Origin: Thalassotalea hakodatensis
GTDB lineage: Bacteria; Pseudomonadota; Gammaproteobacteria; Enterobacterales; Alteromonadaceae
Assembly: GCF_030295995.1 (NCBI RefSeq)
Contig: NZ_AP027365.1
Coordinates: 2,574,066 to 2,638,065 of the forward strand
Direction: 5' to 3'
DNA: 64,000 nucleotides
Position 1 is the first letter of the stretch, and every line of letters begins with the position of its first letter. Below the pieces are notes generated by a model. The model was not told where the DNA came from and searched no databases. It saw only the letters and a program-made list of their open reading frames with translations. This document shows positions 34,557-42,919 of the stretch, piece by piece. The translations under genes and the position numbers were made by a program.

Positions 34557-35489
34557 TTAATCATTATAACTATTGTTAGCGAGAATATATGCCAAACCAG
34601 CATTAATCACCGTTGCTTGTGCTAAATTACAATTATCAGTATCAACCTTAGGGCTGTCTGGGTAAACTTCTGTTGTGGTTACATATTTTGCGTCACTAAA
34701 GCCCATACATAAACCAAGTGGTCTAGCGTCATAATTGATTACTCCGAACTGTTCTATCGTTTCGCCAATTAATCTATTTTCATCATCAGCGGGAGCAATA
34801 TGCGTTATTTTAGCAACGGCATCTATTATCGCTTTTTGAAAAGCAGGTTGTGGTTTAGCTGTGTTAGCAACAAGGTAAAAGCCGTCAGGGATATTCCAAT
34901 TATCATGTACCGTTGCATCTCTCGCGGCAAGCGCAGGTCTAAATTCTGAGTTATCGGTATCAGTGGTTTCGTGTAAATCAAAATGCGCTAGTAGCTCAAC
35001 GCCTAACTCATCAATGAACGACATTAACTTTTCAGATTCTGGCGCAGGGCTTGGTTGATAAAAAGAACGGTTTGGATCAATCGCTAAAGGGTTCCAGCGA
35101 TTAATCGTTTCATACCCCCACGGACTAACACAAGGCGCAATGATAAAGTTGACCTGTTCATGAAAGTTTTCGGCAAATTGTTCTGCAAACAATAAAGCAC
35201 CATGCACACCACTTGTTTCGTAGCCGTGAACACCACCAGTCACCAGCACCGTTGGTTTGTTGTTAGTATAGGCTTTAGAAACTAACGCTAACAAAGGATA
35301 AGCTTCTTCGTTATAAGGTAAGGCACCGTACTGTTTAACGGTAAAATGATCGGTTAATTGGTTTATTTTACTGACCACTTCTTGTTGATAACTTCGTTTT
35401 ATTTGTTGTTTTTCACGCCATTGGGCTTTTTCTGCTGGCCCCCATTTAATACCGGGCTTGCCAATGGGGTAGAGAGTTTCGTTTTGCAT
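34557..35489 (-). CDS. M14-type metallopeptidase (succinylglutamate desuccinylase/carboxypeptidase fold)
   Basis: 310 residues. Zinc-site residues are visible: GGVHGYETSGVHG (His and Glu) and the late HFDLHETTDTDN (His), with the VTTTEVYP strand bearing a likely catalytic Glu. No signal peptide, so cytosolic. Family members remove amino-acid or acyl groups, and the exact substrate is unknown. It is followed by efpL after 31 bases on the same strand, so the two may be cotranscribed. Confidence 0.82.
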   Translation of the reverse strand: MQNETLYPIGKPGIKWGPAEKAQWREKQQIKRSYQQEVVSKINQLTDHFTVKQYGALPYNEEAYPLLALVSKAYTNNKPTVLVTGGVHGYETSGVHGALLFAEQFAENFHEQVNFIIAPCVSPWGYETINRWNPLAIDPNRSFYQPSPAPESEKLMSFIDELGVELLAHFDLHETTDTDNSEFRPALAARDATVHDNWNIPDGFYLVANTAKPQPAFQKAIIDAVAKITHIAPADDENRLIGETIEQFGVINYDARPLGLCMGFSDAKYVTTTEVYPDSPKVDTDNCNLAQATVINAGLAYILANNSYND

Positions 35490-35694
35490 AGGTTAATCTG
35501 TATTATTCGTGCGTTGGCAAGATTATACCGAAAGCCATGTATTATTCATCCCTCAGTTTATGTTAATCGAAATTTTCACTATGTTTTGTTACATCTATTC
35601 TCGATTAAACGCCGAGAGTTTACGATAAATTATACTTATATTGTATTGGATAGAGCGTTACACTAAAGCTATCTCTCGAAAGGATTTCTACGTT

Positions 35695-36780
35695 ATGTAT
35701 AAGCAAATACTGTTTCTTCTCACCCTCTCTACAATGTTGAGTAAGGTTATTATTGCTCAAGAGTATGAGACCATTGAACCACCAAGAAAATTAACAGCAA
35801 AACAAGCTGAAATAGCAGAGAAAAACTATCTTCAATATTGTGCTTTATGTCACGGTAAAGACAGACAAGGCCATGTGAACGACCATGCACCTTCATTAAA
35901 AAGCGCCAGTCTATTTCAGTCTGGTGTGCCTCATGCCATTTTAAGGCCAATGTCATATGGTCGAACTGGCACTCCAATGGGCGGCTATTTAGATGAGGTT
36001 GGTGGCCCTATGACATTAGAAGAAACATGGAACTTAACCTATTGGTTATTCGAAAAATCAGGCGTTGATCGGGTTAAATTGTCAACGAACCCTGTGCAAG
36101 GTGATATTAAAAAAGGCGAACGAGTCTATCAAAAAGAATGTTCAACTTGTCATGGCATCAACGGCGAAGGTATAACAGCTCCAGCTTTAGGAAATCCTTC
36201 AGCGCTAGCACACAACACCGATGAATTCATTCGTTATGCTATTCGACATGGTAGGAAAAATACCCCAATGAAAGCTTATCAAGGGATTTTACCAGAGCAA
36301 TCAATTAACGATATTACCGCTTTTTTACGCAACAAAGCCAGTGGCTGGCAAGATAATAAGCCAGTATTAAAACAACTACCAACGCCTGCAGAATATGTGG
36401 TAAACCCTGAGGGTGAACACCCAAATTTCACGCTTAAAGATGATCAATATGTGATGGCTGAAGACCTATATAAAGCCTTAGAAAAAAAACAGAAAATGGT
36501 ATTATTTGATACTCGTGTAACCTCGGTATGGCAAACCGCTCATATTAAAGGTTCCGTGCCATTACCTTATTATGCAGATCTTGATGCTATGATTGCAGAC
36601 ATCCCTACAGACGTTCAAATTGTTGCTTATTGTTCATGCCCGCGTGCTGCCGCTGATCATGTAGTCAATAAATTACGACATAAAGGTTTTACAAAAACAG
36701 CCGTTTTGTGGGAAGGTATTTTTGGTTGGATGCACCTTGGCTTCCCTGTCACTCGTGGTGATTTATCCACCCTTGATTAA
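35695..36780 (+). CDS. exported dihaem cytochrome c fused to a rhodanese domain
   Basis: 361 residues from ATG 35695 (AAAGGA upstream). The open frame starts earlier at TTG 35641 but lacks a signal peptide there. Signal peptide 1-21, then two cytochrome c domains with CALCH (49-53) and CSTCH (149-153), and distal Met candidates in TPMGGYL and TPMKAY. A rhodanese domain follows (about 255-355) with FDTRVTSVWQTAHIKGS and the active-site loop VAYCSCPRAAA (Cys 313). The fusion suggests a periplasmic sulfur-transfer or sulfur-oxidation step coupled to electron transfer. The substrate is not known. Confidence 0.88.
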   Translation: MYKQILFLLTLSTMLSKVIIAQEYETIEPPRKLTAKQAEIAEKNYLQYCALCHGKDRQGHVNDHAPSLKSASLFQSGVPHAILRPMSYGRTGTPMGGYLDEVGGPMTLEETWNLTYWLFEKSGVDRVKLSTNPVQGDIKKGERVYQKECSTCHGINGEGITAPALGNPSALAHNTDEFIRYAIRHGRKNTPMKAYQGILPEQSINDITAFLRNKASGWQDNKPVLKQLPTPAEYVVNPEGEHPNFTLKDDQYVMAEDLYKALEKKQKMVLFDTRVTSVWQTAHIKGSVPLPYYADLDAMIADIPTDVQIVAYCSCPRAAADHVVNKLRHKGFTKTAVLWEGIFGWMHLGFPVTRGDLSTLD

Positions 36781-36809
36781 TCATGTAGATTATTGTTTTA
36801 GGAGTTTTT

Positions 36810-37862
36810 ATGAAGTATGTTCGGTTAGGTAGTAGTTCATTAGAAGTATCAAATGTTTGTTTAGGTACCATGACATGGGGTAAACAAAATATACAACAAG
36901 ACGCCAATGAACAACTAGACTACGCGCAATATCACGGAGTGAATTTTATCGACACCGCCGAAATGTACGCAGTACCACCTACCGCTGACACTTATGGTAA
37001 AACTGAACGTATTATTGGTCATTATTTACAAGCTAATCCTTCACGCCGAGAAAATTTAGTCATTGCTACAAAAGCGGCTGGCCCTGGACTTTCATACATA
37101 CGGGGTGGCTCAGAGATAACACGGAAAGCGGTTATTCAAGCAGTTGATGATTCACTTAAGCGCTTAAGCACCGATCATATTGATCTATATCAGTTACATT
37201 GGCCGAATTACACCTCTCCTCACTTTGCTAAACATTGGCCAAATATGGTTGATTACACTGACGTGAACGCGACTGAAGAAATTGAGAAAATGCATGACAT
37301 TCTGCAAGGGTTAGCCGACTGTGTTGCCGCAGGAAAAATTCGCTATTGCGGTTTATCAAATGATACACCTTGGGGAATAAATCAATATGTCAAACTAAGC
37401 GAGCAGCACAATTTACCGCGAGTTGTTTCAGTACAAAATGAATTTAATTTACTTCATACCAAAGATTGGCCGTATGTAATCGAAAACTGTATCCACGAAG
37501 ATATTGCCTATTTACCTTGGTCACCATTAGCTTCTGGCGCGCTAACAGGTAAATACTTAAACGGAAGTAGACCAAAAGGTAGTAGATGGACCTTAATGCA
37601 AAGACATGGATTGTTTAGAGATACTGCGGCCGTTGAAAGCGCAGTTCAAAGCCTCAGCGATATTGCTAAGCAAATAAACCTTTCGCCAACTCAACTAGCG
37701 CTCGCGTGGGTAAATCAAGTAAAAGGGGTTACTTCAACCATTATTGGTGCAACCAGTATGGCGCAATTAGAAGAGAATATTGCTGCGTTCGAACTTTCAT
37801 TAAATGAGACAACACTTAATCAGATAGATCAGTGGTTAAAAACCTACCCATCACCCTATTAG
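36810..37862 (+). CDS. aldo/keto reductase, Tas-like
   Basis: 350 residues. AKR signature: GVNFIDTAEMYAVPPTADTYGKTERIIG holds the catalytic Asp and Tyr, with Lys in VIATKAAGP and His in YQLHWPNY. The NADPH-binding end IIGATSMAQLEENI is present. The length and the long insert after the catalytic Tyr match the E. coli Tas group. It lies 29 bases downstream of the cytochrome-rhodanese gene on the same strand, probably in one transcript. Confidence 0.9.
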   Translation: MKYVRLGSSSLEVSNVCLGTMTWGKQNIQQDANEQLDYAQYHGVNFIDTAEMYAVPPTADTYGKTERIIGHYLQANPSRRENLVIATKAAGPGLSYIRGGSEITRKAVIQAVDDSLKRLSTDHIDLYQLHWPNYTSPHFAKHWPNMVDYTDVNATEEIEKMHDILQGLADCVAAGKIRYCGLSNDTPWGINQYVKLSEQHNLPRVVSVQNEFNLLHTKDWPYVIENCIHEDIAYLPWSPLASGALTGKYLNGSRPKGSRWTLMQRHGLFRDTAAVESAVQSLSDIAKQINLSPTQLALAWVNQVKGVTSTIIGATSMAQLEENIAAFELSLNETTLNQIDQWLKTYPSPY

Positions 37863-37911
37863 TGCTTTTATTAACACTGACTAACTACACCAGAGAAAAA
37901 GATAGGTCGAG

Positions 37912-37952
37912 ATACCAATTACATCAAAAGCATACCTTGTTGTAATTGGTAT
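37912..37952. terminator. long inverted repeat between convergent genes
   Basis: ATACCAATTACA and TGTAATTGGTAT form a perfect 12-bp stem with a 17-base loop, at the end of the aldo/keto reductase gene and before the convergent PEP-CTERM-like gene. It works as a plausible terminator. Its TACCAATT edge is shared with the MITE at 5817-6128, so it could also be a small relative of that repeat. Confidence 0.5.
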
Positions 37953-37958
37953 ATATTG

Positions 37959-39140
37959 TTATTTCGTTAACCTTCTACGTTTGTACATAAACAATCCGGT
38001 AATTAAAGCAAGTAACATTATCCCGAAAGAATGAGGCTCTGATATTTTCACTACTTCAATATTCATATCGGTGGGCTTCGGGCTATTATCATCTGAAAAA
38101 TTTGGTGCTTGAACAAAACCCTTGTTCTGATTTACTGGATCTTGATTTCCATTTTCACCAGTAGAACTGCCACGGTTATTAAACGCACCTCCCGCATTGC
38201 CTTGATCTCCACCACCGTTACCTTGACCTTGTTGTTGCTCTTCACCGCCTATTGGCAAATTACCCAAGTTATTATCGGTCACAGAACCGTTATTTAGCTC
38301 TTCTTCGCCAGAGCCTCCCGTAGAGTTGGTATTTTCTTGACGAAACACTCGTTCAACAGCTTGTTTAGCCAGTAAGGCAGCTTTTTCTTTACCCAGCGAA
38401 ATCAGAGCCAATGGAACAGCAGATTTTATTGGTTGTTCAATAAACGATTCTGCAATATTGTTACTGGCAAAAAACAGCGGTGTAGAAGCATTTGTTCGGT
38501 TAATCACTGGAATTAGCTGACCAGAAGCTGTGCCAGTAGCCAATGAGAACACCGGTGCATTATTTTGAGAAAACCCTGAAGCAATTGGCGTATTAGCAAC
38601 AATGCCTGTACGACGAGCAAAGTTTCCTAAATAAGTATTACCGGCAATACCGGTAAGCCATTGTTTAGTTTCACCCACAATAACCCCGCCAAGATCCGCA
38701 GAAACAAATTGTGGTGCAGCATAAGTATCAATTGCCAACGTAGGCTTATTGACCACATTAATAGTTAATGAAAATTCAGTTGCCATTACATTAGCTGCGC
38801 TAACTACTCGAACCGTAACAGCAACATCTTCATCAACTTCATTGACATAAACAAAGAGTTCGTTCTGATTAAAAACACCTGTAACAGCATTATTATCGCT
38901 GATAACTTCAAAGATACGACCTTGTTGATTCAAGTCATCAATCGGAATAGAAAACATCGAATTTTCATGGGCAAGTACACTATTGTTAGCCATACCAAGC
39001 AATGAAAAATGTGCATTATCACTGGTAAAACCGGTCGCTTTATTTTGAAAGTCATAAATATTTGCTGTTGAAACACTGCTCAATCCCAGTAATGCAGCAA
39101 AACTTAACACTTTAGCTTGTTGAATAAGTTGATAATTCAA
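37959..39140 (-). CDS. secreted protein with PEP-CTERM-like tail, function unknown
   Basis: 393 residues from TTG 39140. I chose this start because GAGG lies 8 bases upstream and the signal peptide (NYQLIQQAKVLSFAALLGLSSVSTAN) then begins directly. The frame reaches 39227. A beta-rich N-terminal half with a cadherin-like turn (about 60-130) leads to an alanine/serine-rich middle and a Gly/Asn/Gln-rich low-complexity linker (about 275-350). The C-terminus ISEPHSFGIMLLALITGLF plus MYKRRRL is a PEP-CTERM exosortase signal. It is not paired with a dockerin gene. Probably surface-exposed. Confidence 0.75.
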   Translation of the reverse strand: MNYQLIQQAKVLSFAALLGLSSVSTANIYDFQNKATGFTSDNAHFSLLGMANNSVLAHENSMFSIPIDDLNQQGRIFEVISDNNAVTGVFNQNELFVYVNEVDEDVAVTVRVVSAANVMATEFSLTINVVNKPTLAIDTYAAPQFVSADLGGVIVGETKQWLTGIAGNTYLGNFARRTGIVANTPIASGFSQNNAPVFSLATGTASGQLIPVINRTNASTPLFFASNNIAESFIEQPIKSAVPLALISLGKEKAALLAKQAVERVFRQENTNSTGGSGEEELNNGSVTDNNLGNLPIGGEEQQQGQGNGGGDQGNAGGAFNNRGSSTGENGNQDPVNQNKGFVQAPNFSDDNSPKPTDMNIEVVKISEPHSFGIMLLALITGLFMYKRRRLTK

Positions 39141-39557
39141 GTGATGATCCTCGTTTGTATATAATTTACAAAAACTATTAACGTCAAAATGTAATGATGA
39201 CAACAGACAAGGATTGGGTAAGCTCAATTCTCTGCAACCCCGCTACCATAGTATTTACCTTAGGTCGGAAGCTTTGCGTATATGGGTTTCACCATACTTG
39301 CCTTTTACAAATATCGAATTAATAGTAATCTTTAATACGTTTTGCGTCAACAAAACGATCGTTTTGTTTAAAAAACCATCAAACAACTTTCACATTAAAA
39401 TGTATATTATCCATTTAATTAATTGATTAAAAAGATAAAAACTTTAATTCATTTTCTACACCTTATAACAATGCATTAACGCTATTAACAAATCATTGAT
39501 AATTATATTTTATACAATATACTTACAGCTGTATTTTATATACAAATTATAATAACG
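39141..39557. other. promoter region between the PEP-CTERM-like gene and the M9 peptidase gene
   Basis: No ORF of substance. It contains the divergent promoters and the 20-bp perfect palindrome at 39349-39368. The 120 bases before the peptidase gene are extremely AT-rich, with TATACAATATACTTACAG resembling promoter sequence. Confidence 0.5.
39349..39368. promoter_or_regulatory. perfect 20-bp palindrome, possible operator
   Basis: AACAAAACGATCGTTTTGTT is fully self-complementary, without a loop, and lies between two divergent genes for secreted proteins. No T-run fits a terminator on the plus strand. Which regulator would bind is unknown. Confidence 0.4.
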
Positions 39558-39578
39558 ATGATAAAAAAAGGAAACAAC

Positions 39579-41921
39579 GTGAAAACTCCACAACAGATAC
39601 TCTGTGCTGGTTTAGCTGTTAGCGCCTGTTTAAGTTATACAGCATTTGCTAATGAACAAATCACACCAAATATACTTTCTAAAACTTCAGCAAAGCCTTT
39701 GCTAACATCACATGCAGCAAAACAGTTACAAGATAGTAAACAACAAGATATCAGCCCCCCTAGGCAAATATCACCAAAACAATTCGAACTATTACTACAG
39801 ACAAAACAAACACTAAACGATCATTATCGCTCTGATCCAAAAACGCTTAATCGCTCAATGCGCTCTCCGATTAAAGCAATGCAAAGTAGCGGTTGTACCA
39901 ATGCCAATGAATTACAATCATTATCAGATGGTGCTCTAGTGAATGCCGTAGTTAATGGTGATTTAACTTCATGTCTTTATGGATTATTTGACGCTAACCT
40001 AGTTGGCACATCTGTATTCTCAGATCAAAGCTTACAAACCATTGCTGATGCCATAACAGATCTACTTTCTACTGGTTATGACGGAACTGACACCACAAAG
40101 GCTGCTCAATTAGAAAAATTAGTCATTTACTTACGTGCTATGTTCTGGGCTGAGTGGGGCACAAATAGAGTATTCGATAGTCAGTTTACCAATACGCTTG
40201 AGCAAGCATTTAACCTATACATTTCAGGTGAAAACTTTGTTAATTATAACGGCGAAGCAACCAGAGATTTTATGGTCAGATATGAGATGCTCATTTTATT
40301 ACGTAGCTCTGGTACTAATAACCTACCCTATTTAACGCGATTAACAGAAAGCTTACTTGGCTATGCTTCAACCGTAAACCGTGCTGATGATTGGGGTGTT
40401 TATTATGAAGAAAATGGTGTTACCCAGATCTTGACACATTTATTTAATACCTCGAGTGAAGATGCCAGCGCATTAGAACAATTAGTACAAAATCAACCTG
40501 AGTTACTTACCAATTTATCTTCTTTTGTATTAAACGAAGGTCAATGGCTTGTTGGTCACACACGGGAATATCAATGGGGTGATAGTGTTAATGAACTCGC
40601 CCGCTTTTTAAAATTTGGCGGCACGATTGCCGATACCGTTAGACCCGCCATTATCACCATACTAAATAACTACGATTACCAAGGCGCGGGTAGTATGGGT
40701 TGGTTAAAGGCACAAACGGCTGTGATAGCATATGATTCACAGAACTGTGATCTCTATGGCAATGCCTGTAGCTTCGATTTAGAAGCAACGATTTTATCTG
40801 GCAGCCACACCTGTAGCACAACCCTGAAGCTTCGTTATCAAGAACCTATTGATGAAGTAAACCGCGATCAAATTTGTGTGCAACTTGCCGAACAAGAAAC
40901 AGCTTTTCATCAAATGTTTCAAACGGCTAAAGATACACCAGTAAGCAATGATCATAATACTGATTTAGAAGTTGTTATTTTTAGTTCATACACTGATTAT
41001 GACAATTACGCAGGAACCTTCTTCGGAATCAGTACTGATAATGGCGGTATGTATTTAGAAGGTGAGCCTGCTACGCCAGGTAATCAAGCACGCTTTATTG
41101 CCCACCAAGCAACCTGGCTACCAACGTTTCAAGTGTGGAATTTACAACATGAATACGTGCATTACCTTGATGGAAGGTTCAACCTGTGGGGCAGCTTTTC
41201 AGATCAAGCTGATAACAGTGTTTGGTGGAGTGAAGGGTTAGCTGAGTATCTTTCTCAACCTAACAACAACAGCAATGCACTAGCCGCTGCTGCAAATAAA
41301 ACCTACGCGTTAAGTGAGCTATTTCAAACCACTTATGCCAATGGCAATACTGAGAGAATTTATCATTGGGGCTATTTAGCAACACGCTTTATGATGGAAC
41401 AAAATCGTGCTGATATTGATAACACATTGTTACCTACGTTTCGTGCAGCCAAATATGTAGTTTCAACTGCTGAATGTGCATTTGATTGGGGTTGGAAATC
41501 GAAAACAGAAGCCATCGAAAATAATTGGTACTGGGCCTATGACGACAGTGAATGGGCAAGCGGCAGTTGGGTTTGGACTTGCGGCCAACCAAATGAAGAA
41601 CAACCTGAGCTACCTAACTTCACACCTTATCAAGACATTATTACCACTTGGGGCGTTAATTTCGATGCACAATTTAACGAGTGGTTAGACTGTATTATTG
41701 CTGGCAATGGCGAATGCCAAGCCGTAGAAAATAACCCTGCTGATATCGACGGAAATCAACAAGTGGACAGCCGAGATATTGCAGCTTTCAGTCGTATGTT
41801 GCGCCAACAAGGCAGTTTATCACTTGAATATGACTTTAACCAAGACGGTATCGTTGATAGACGAGACATTCGCAGCATGATGTCATTATGTGACCAAGCT
41901 CGCTGTACAATTGTCCAATAA
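39579..41921 (+). CDS. secreted M9-type metallopeptidase (collagenase-like) with C-terminal dockerin-like domain
   Basis: 780 residues from GTG 39579, preceded by AAAGGAAAC. ATG 39558 is an in-frame alternative without a ribosome site. Signal peptide about 1-25. After a propeptide-like region an M9N-type domain is followed by the zinc domain with HEYVH (about 524-528) and downstream WWSEGLAEYLS (third ligand Glu). The C-terminal 59 residues hold two Ca loops, DIDGNQQVDSRD and DFNQDGIVDRRD, i.e. a dockerin, ending LCDQARC as in the nuclease. A cohesin-like gene follows after 15 bases. It probably degrades extracellular protein such as collagen. Confidence 0.88.
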   Translation: MKTPQQILCAGLAVSACLSYTAFANEQITPNILSKTSAKPLLTSHAAKQLQDSKQQDISPPRQISPKQFELLLQTKQTLNDHYRSDPKTLNRSMRSPIKAMQSSGCTNANELQSLSDGALVNAVVNGDLTSCLYGLFDANLVGTSVFSDQSLQTIADAITDLLSTGYDGTDTTKAAQLEKLVIYLRAMFWAEWGTNRVFDSQFTNTLEQAFNLYISGENFVNYNGEATRDFMVRYEMLILLRSSGTNNLPYLTRLTESLLGYASTVNRADDWGVYYEENGVTQILTHLFNTSSEDASALEQLVQNQPELLTNLSSFVLNEGQWLVGHTREYQWGDSVNELARFLKFGGTIADTVRPAIITILNNYDYQGAGSMGWLKAQTAVIAYDSQNCDLYGNACSFDLEATILSGSHTCSTTLKLRYQEPIDEVNRDQICVQLAEQETAFHQMFQTAKDTPVSNDHNTDLEVVIFSSYTDYDNYAGTFFGISTDNGGMYLEGEPATPGNQARFIAHQATWLPTFQVWNLQHEYVHYLDGRFNLWGSFSDQADNSVWWSEGLAEYLSQPNNNSNALAAAANKTYALSELFQTTYANGNTERIYHWGYLATRFMMEQNRADIDNTLLPTFRAAKYVVSTAECAFDWGWKSKTEAIENNWYWAYDDSEWASGSWVWTCGQPNEEQPELPNFTPYQDIITTWGVNFDAQFNEWLDCIIAGNGECQAVENNPADIDGNQQVDSRDIAAFSRMLRQQGSLSLEYDFNQDGIVDRRDIRSMMSLCDQARCTIVQ

Positions 41922-41936
41922 CCAAAGGAAAACACT

Positions 41937-42491
41937 ATGAAATCATTTATTATTAGCTTGCTTACGCTCTTCACGTTAAATTGCCACGCAACCCTTATAG
42001 AACTTAAATTAGATCAAACATCGTATCAACAAGGTGATACCGTCACCGCAACGATTGTCGCTAAAAACTTTCCTTATACCTTAGGCGGGTTTGCAGGAGA
42101 AATGAACTTTGATGACAATGCATTAGCGTTAACAAGTTGGCAATTTGGTCAAGGCTTTGATGATGGCTTCGGCAGCTACTCTCATGCTGATGACAGTATA
42201 GATGGTTCACTTTATCTTGAAGATTATGCTGATTTATTTGCAGATGAACCCACCATCACAGCCATACAAGGTAATGAATTTGTACTTGCTACTATCGCAT
42301 TCACAGCAGTAGGTTCAGGCCAACAAACTTTGTCATTGCTTAATGGTTTTGAAGTACTTAGTTTTGATAATACGATGTTAGATCAACTACAAGGCATGGC
42401 TATTACTTTTGATGTTACTTCGGTACCAACGCCCGCAAGTATTGCCCTGTTTAGTTTAGCACTGCTATTACTTCACAGAGTTAAACGTTAA
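41937..42491 (+). CDS. secreted cohesin-like protein with PEP-CTERM-like sorting tail
   Basis: 184 residues. Signal peptide (1-19), a cohesin-type beta-sandwich (about 20-155: TLIELKLDQTSYQQGD, GGFAGEMNFDDNALAL, LATIAFTAVGSGQQTLSL), and a tail VPTPASIALFSLALLLLHRV plus basic end, the PEP-CTERM layout with VPTPAS. It follows the dockerin-bearing metallopeptidase after 15 bases. The arrangement and domain order repeat those at 30751-33863. Confidence 0.8.
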   Translation: MKSFIISLLTLFTLNCHATLIELKLDQTSYQQGDTVTATIVAKNFPYTLGGFAGEMNFDDNALALTSWQFGQGFDDGFGSYSHADDSIDGSLYLEDYADLFADEPTITAIQGNEFVLATIAFTAVGSGQQTLSLLNGFEVLSFDNTMLDQLQGMAITFDVTSVPTPASIALFSLALLLLHRVKR

Positions 42492-42919
42492 CTGTTCAGC
42501 GTAACGTTTATTTTTTCACTTGGTTTGTTACTCCTTAACAGGCCAAGTGAATATGTTTAATATGCATCAAACTGTTATCATTATTTTTCTGAACAACAAT
42601 AACCTTACAGATTAATTTAACATTTTACTTTGTTTACACGTCAATTATTTGCTCATTCAATAAGTATTAGTCTACTTTTAACCAAGTTGGTTTAACGCAT
42701 CAAATCACTATCTGGTTCAATTATCAGCAATAATTAGGATAGTTACCATAACGCTTTTAACGCCCAAAATGACGTAATTAAACACCACTTTTGGCTTTTT
42801 TATTTATACCAACTTTCAAAATAAACACAATTTATCAATATTTCGTTGGATTAATCAGGTTTTTTGCGTAAAGTAGAGAAATACAATTTGTTGTAATAAA
42901 ATTACATTTAGGTGTTGAT
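42492..42919. other. gene-free region upstream of ppc
   Basis: CACTTGG/CCAAGTG arms (about 42518-42551) may form a weak terminator after the cohesin-like gene. The remaining 360 bases are AT-rich promoter DNA of ppc with no ORF or riboswitch-like structure that I can recognise. Confidence 0.45.
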
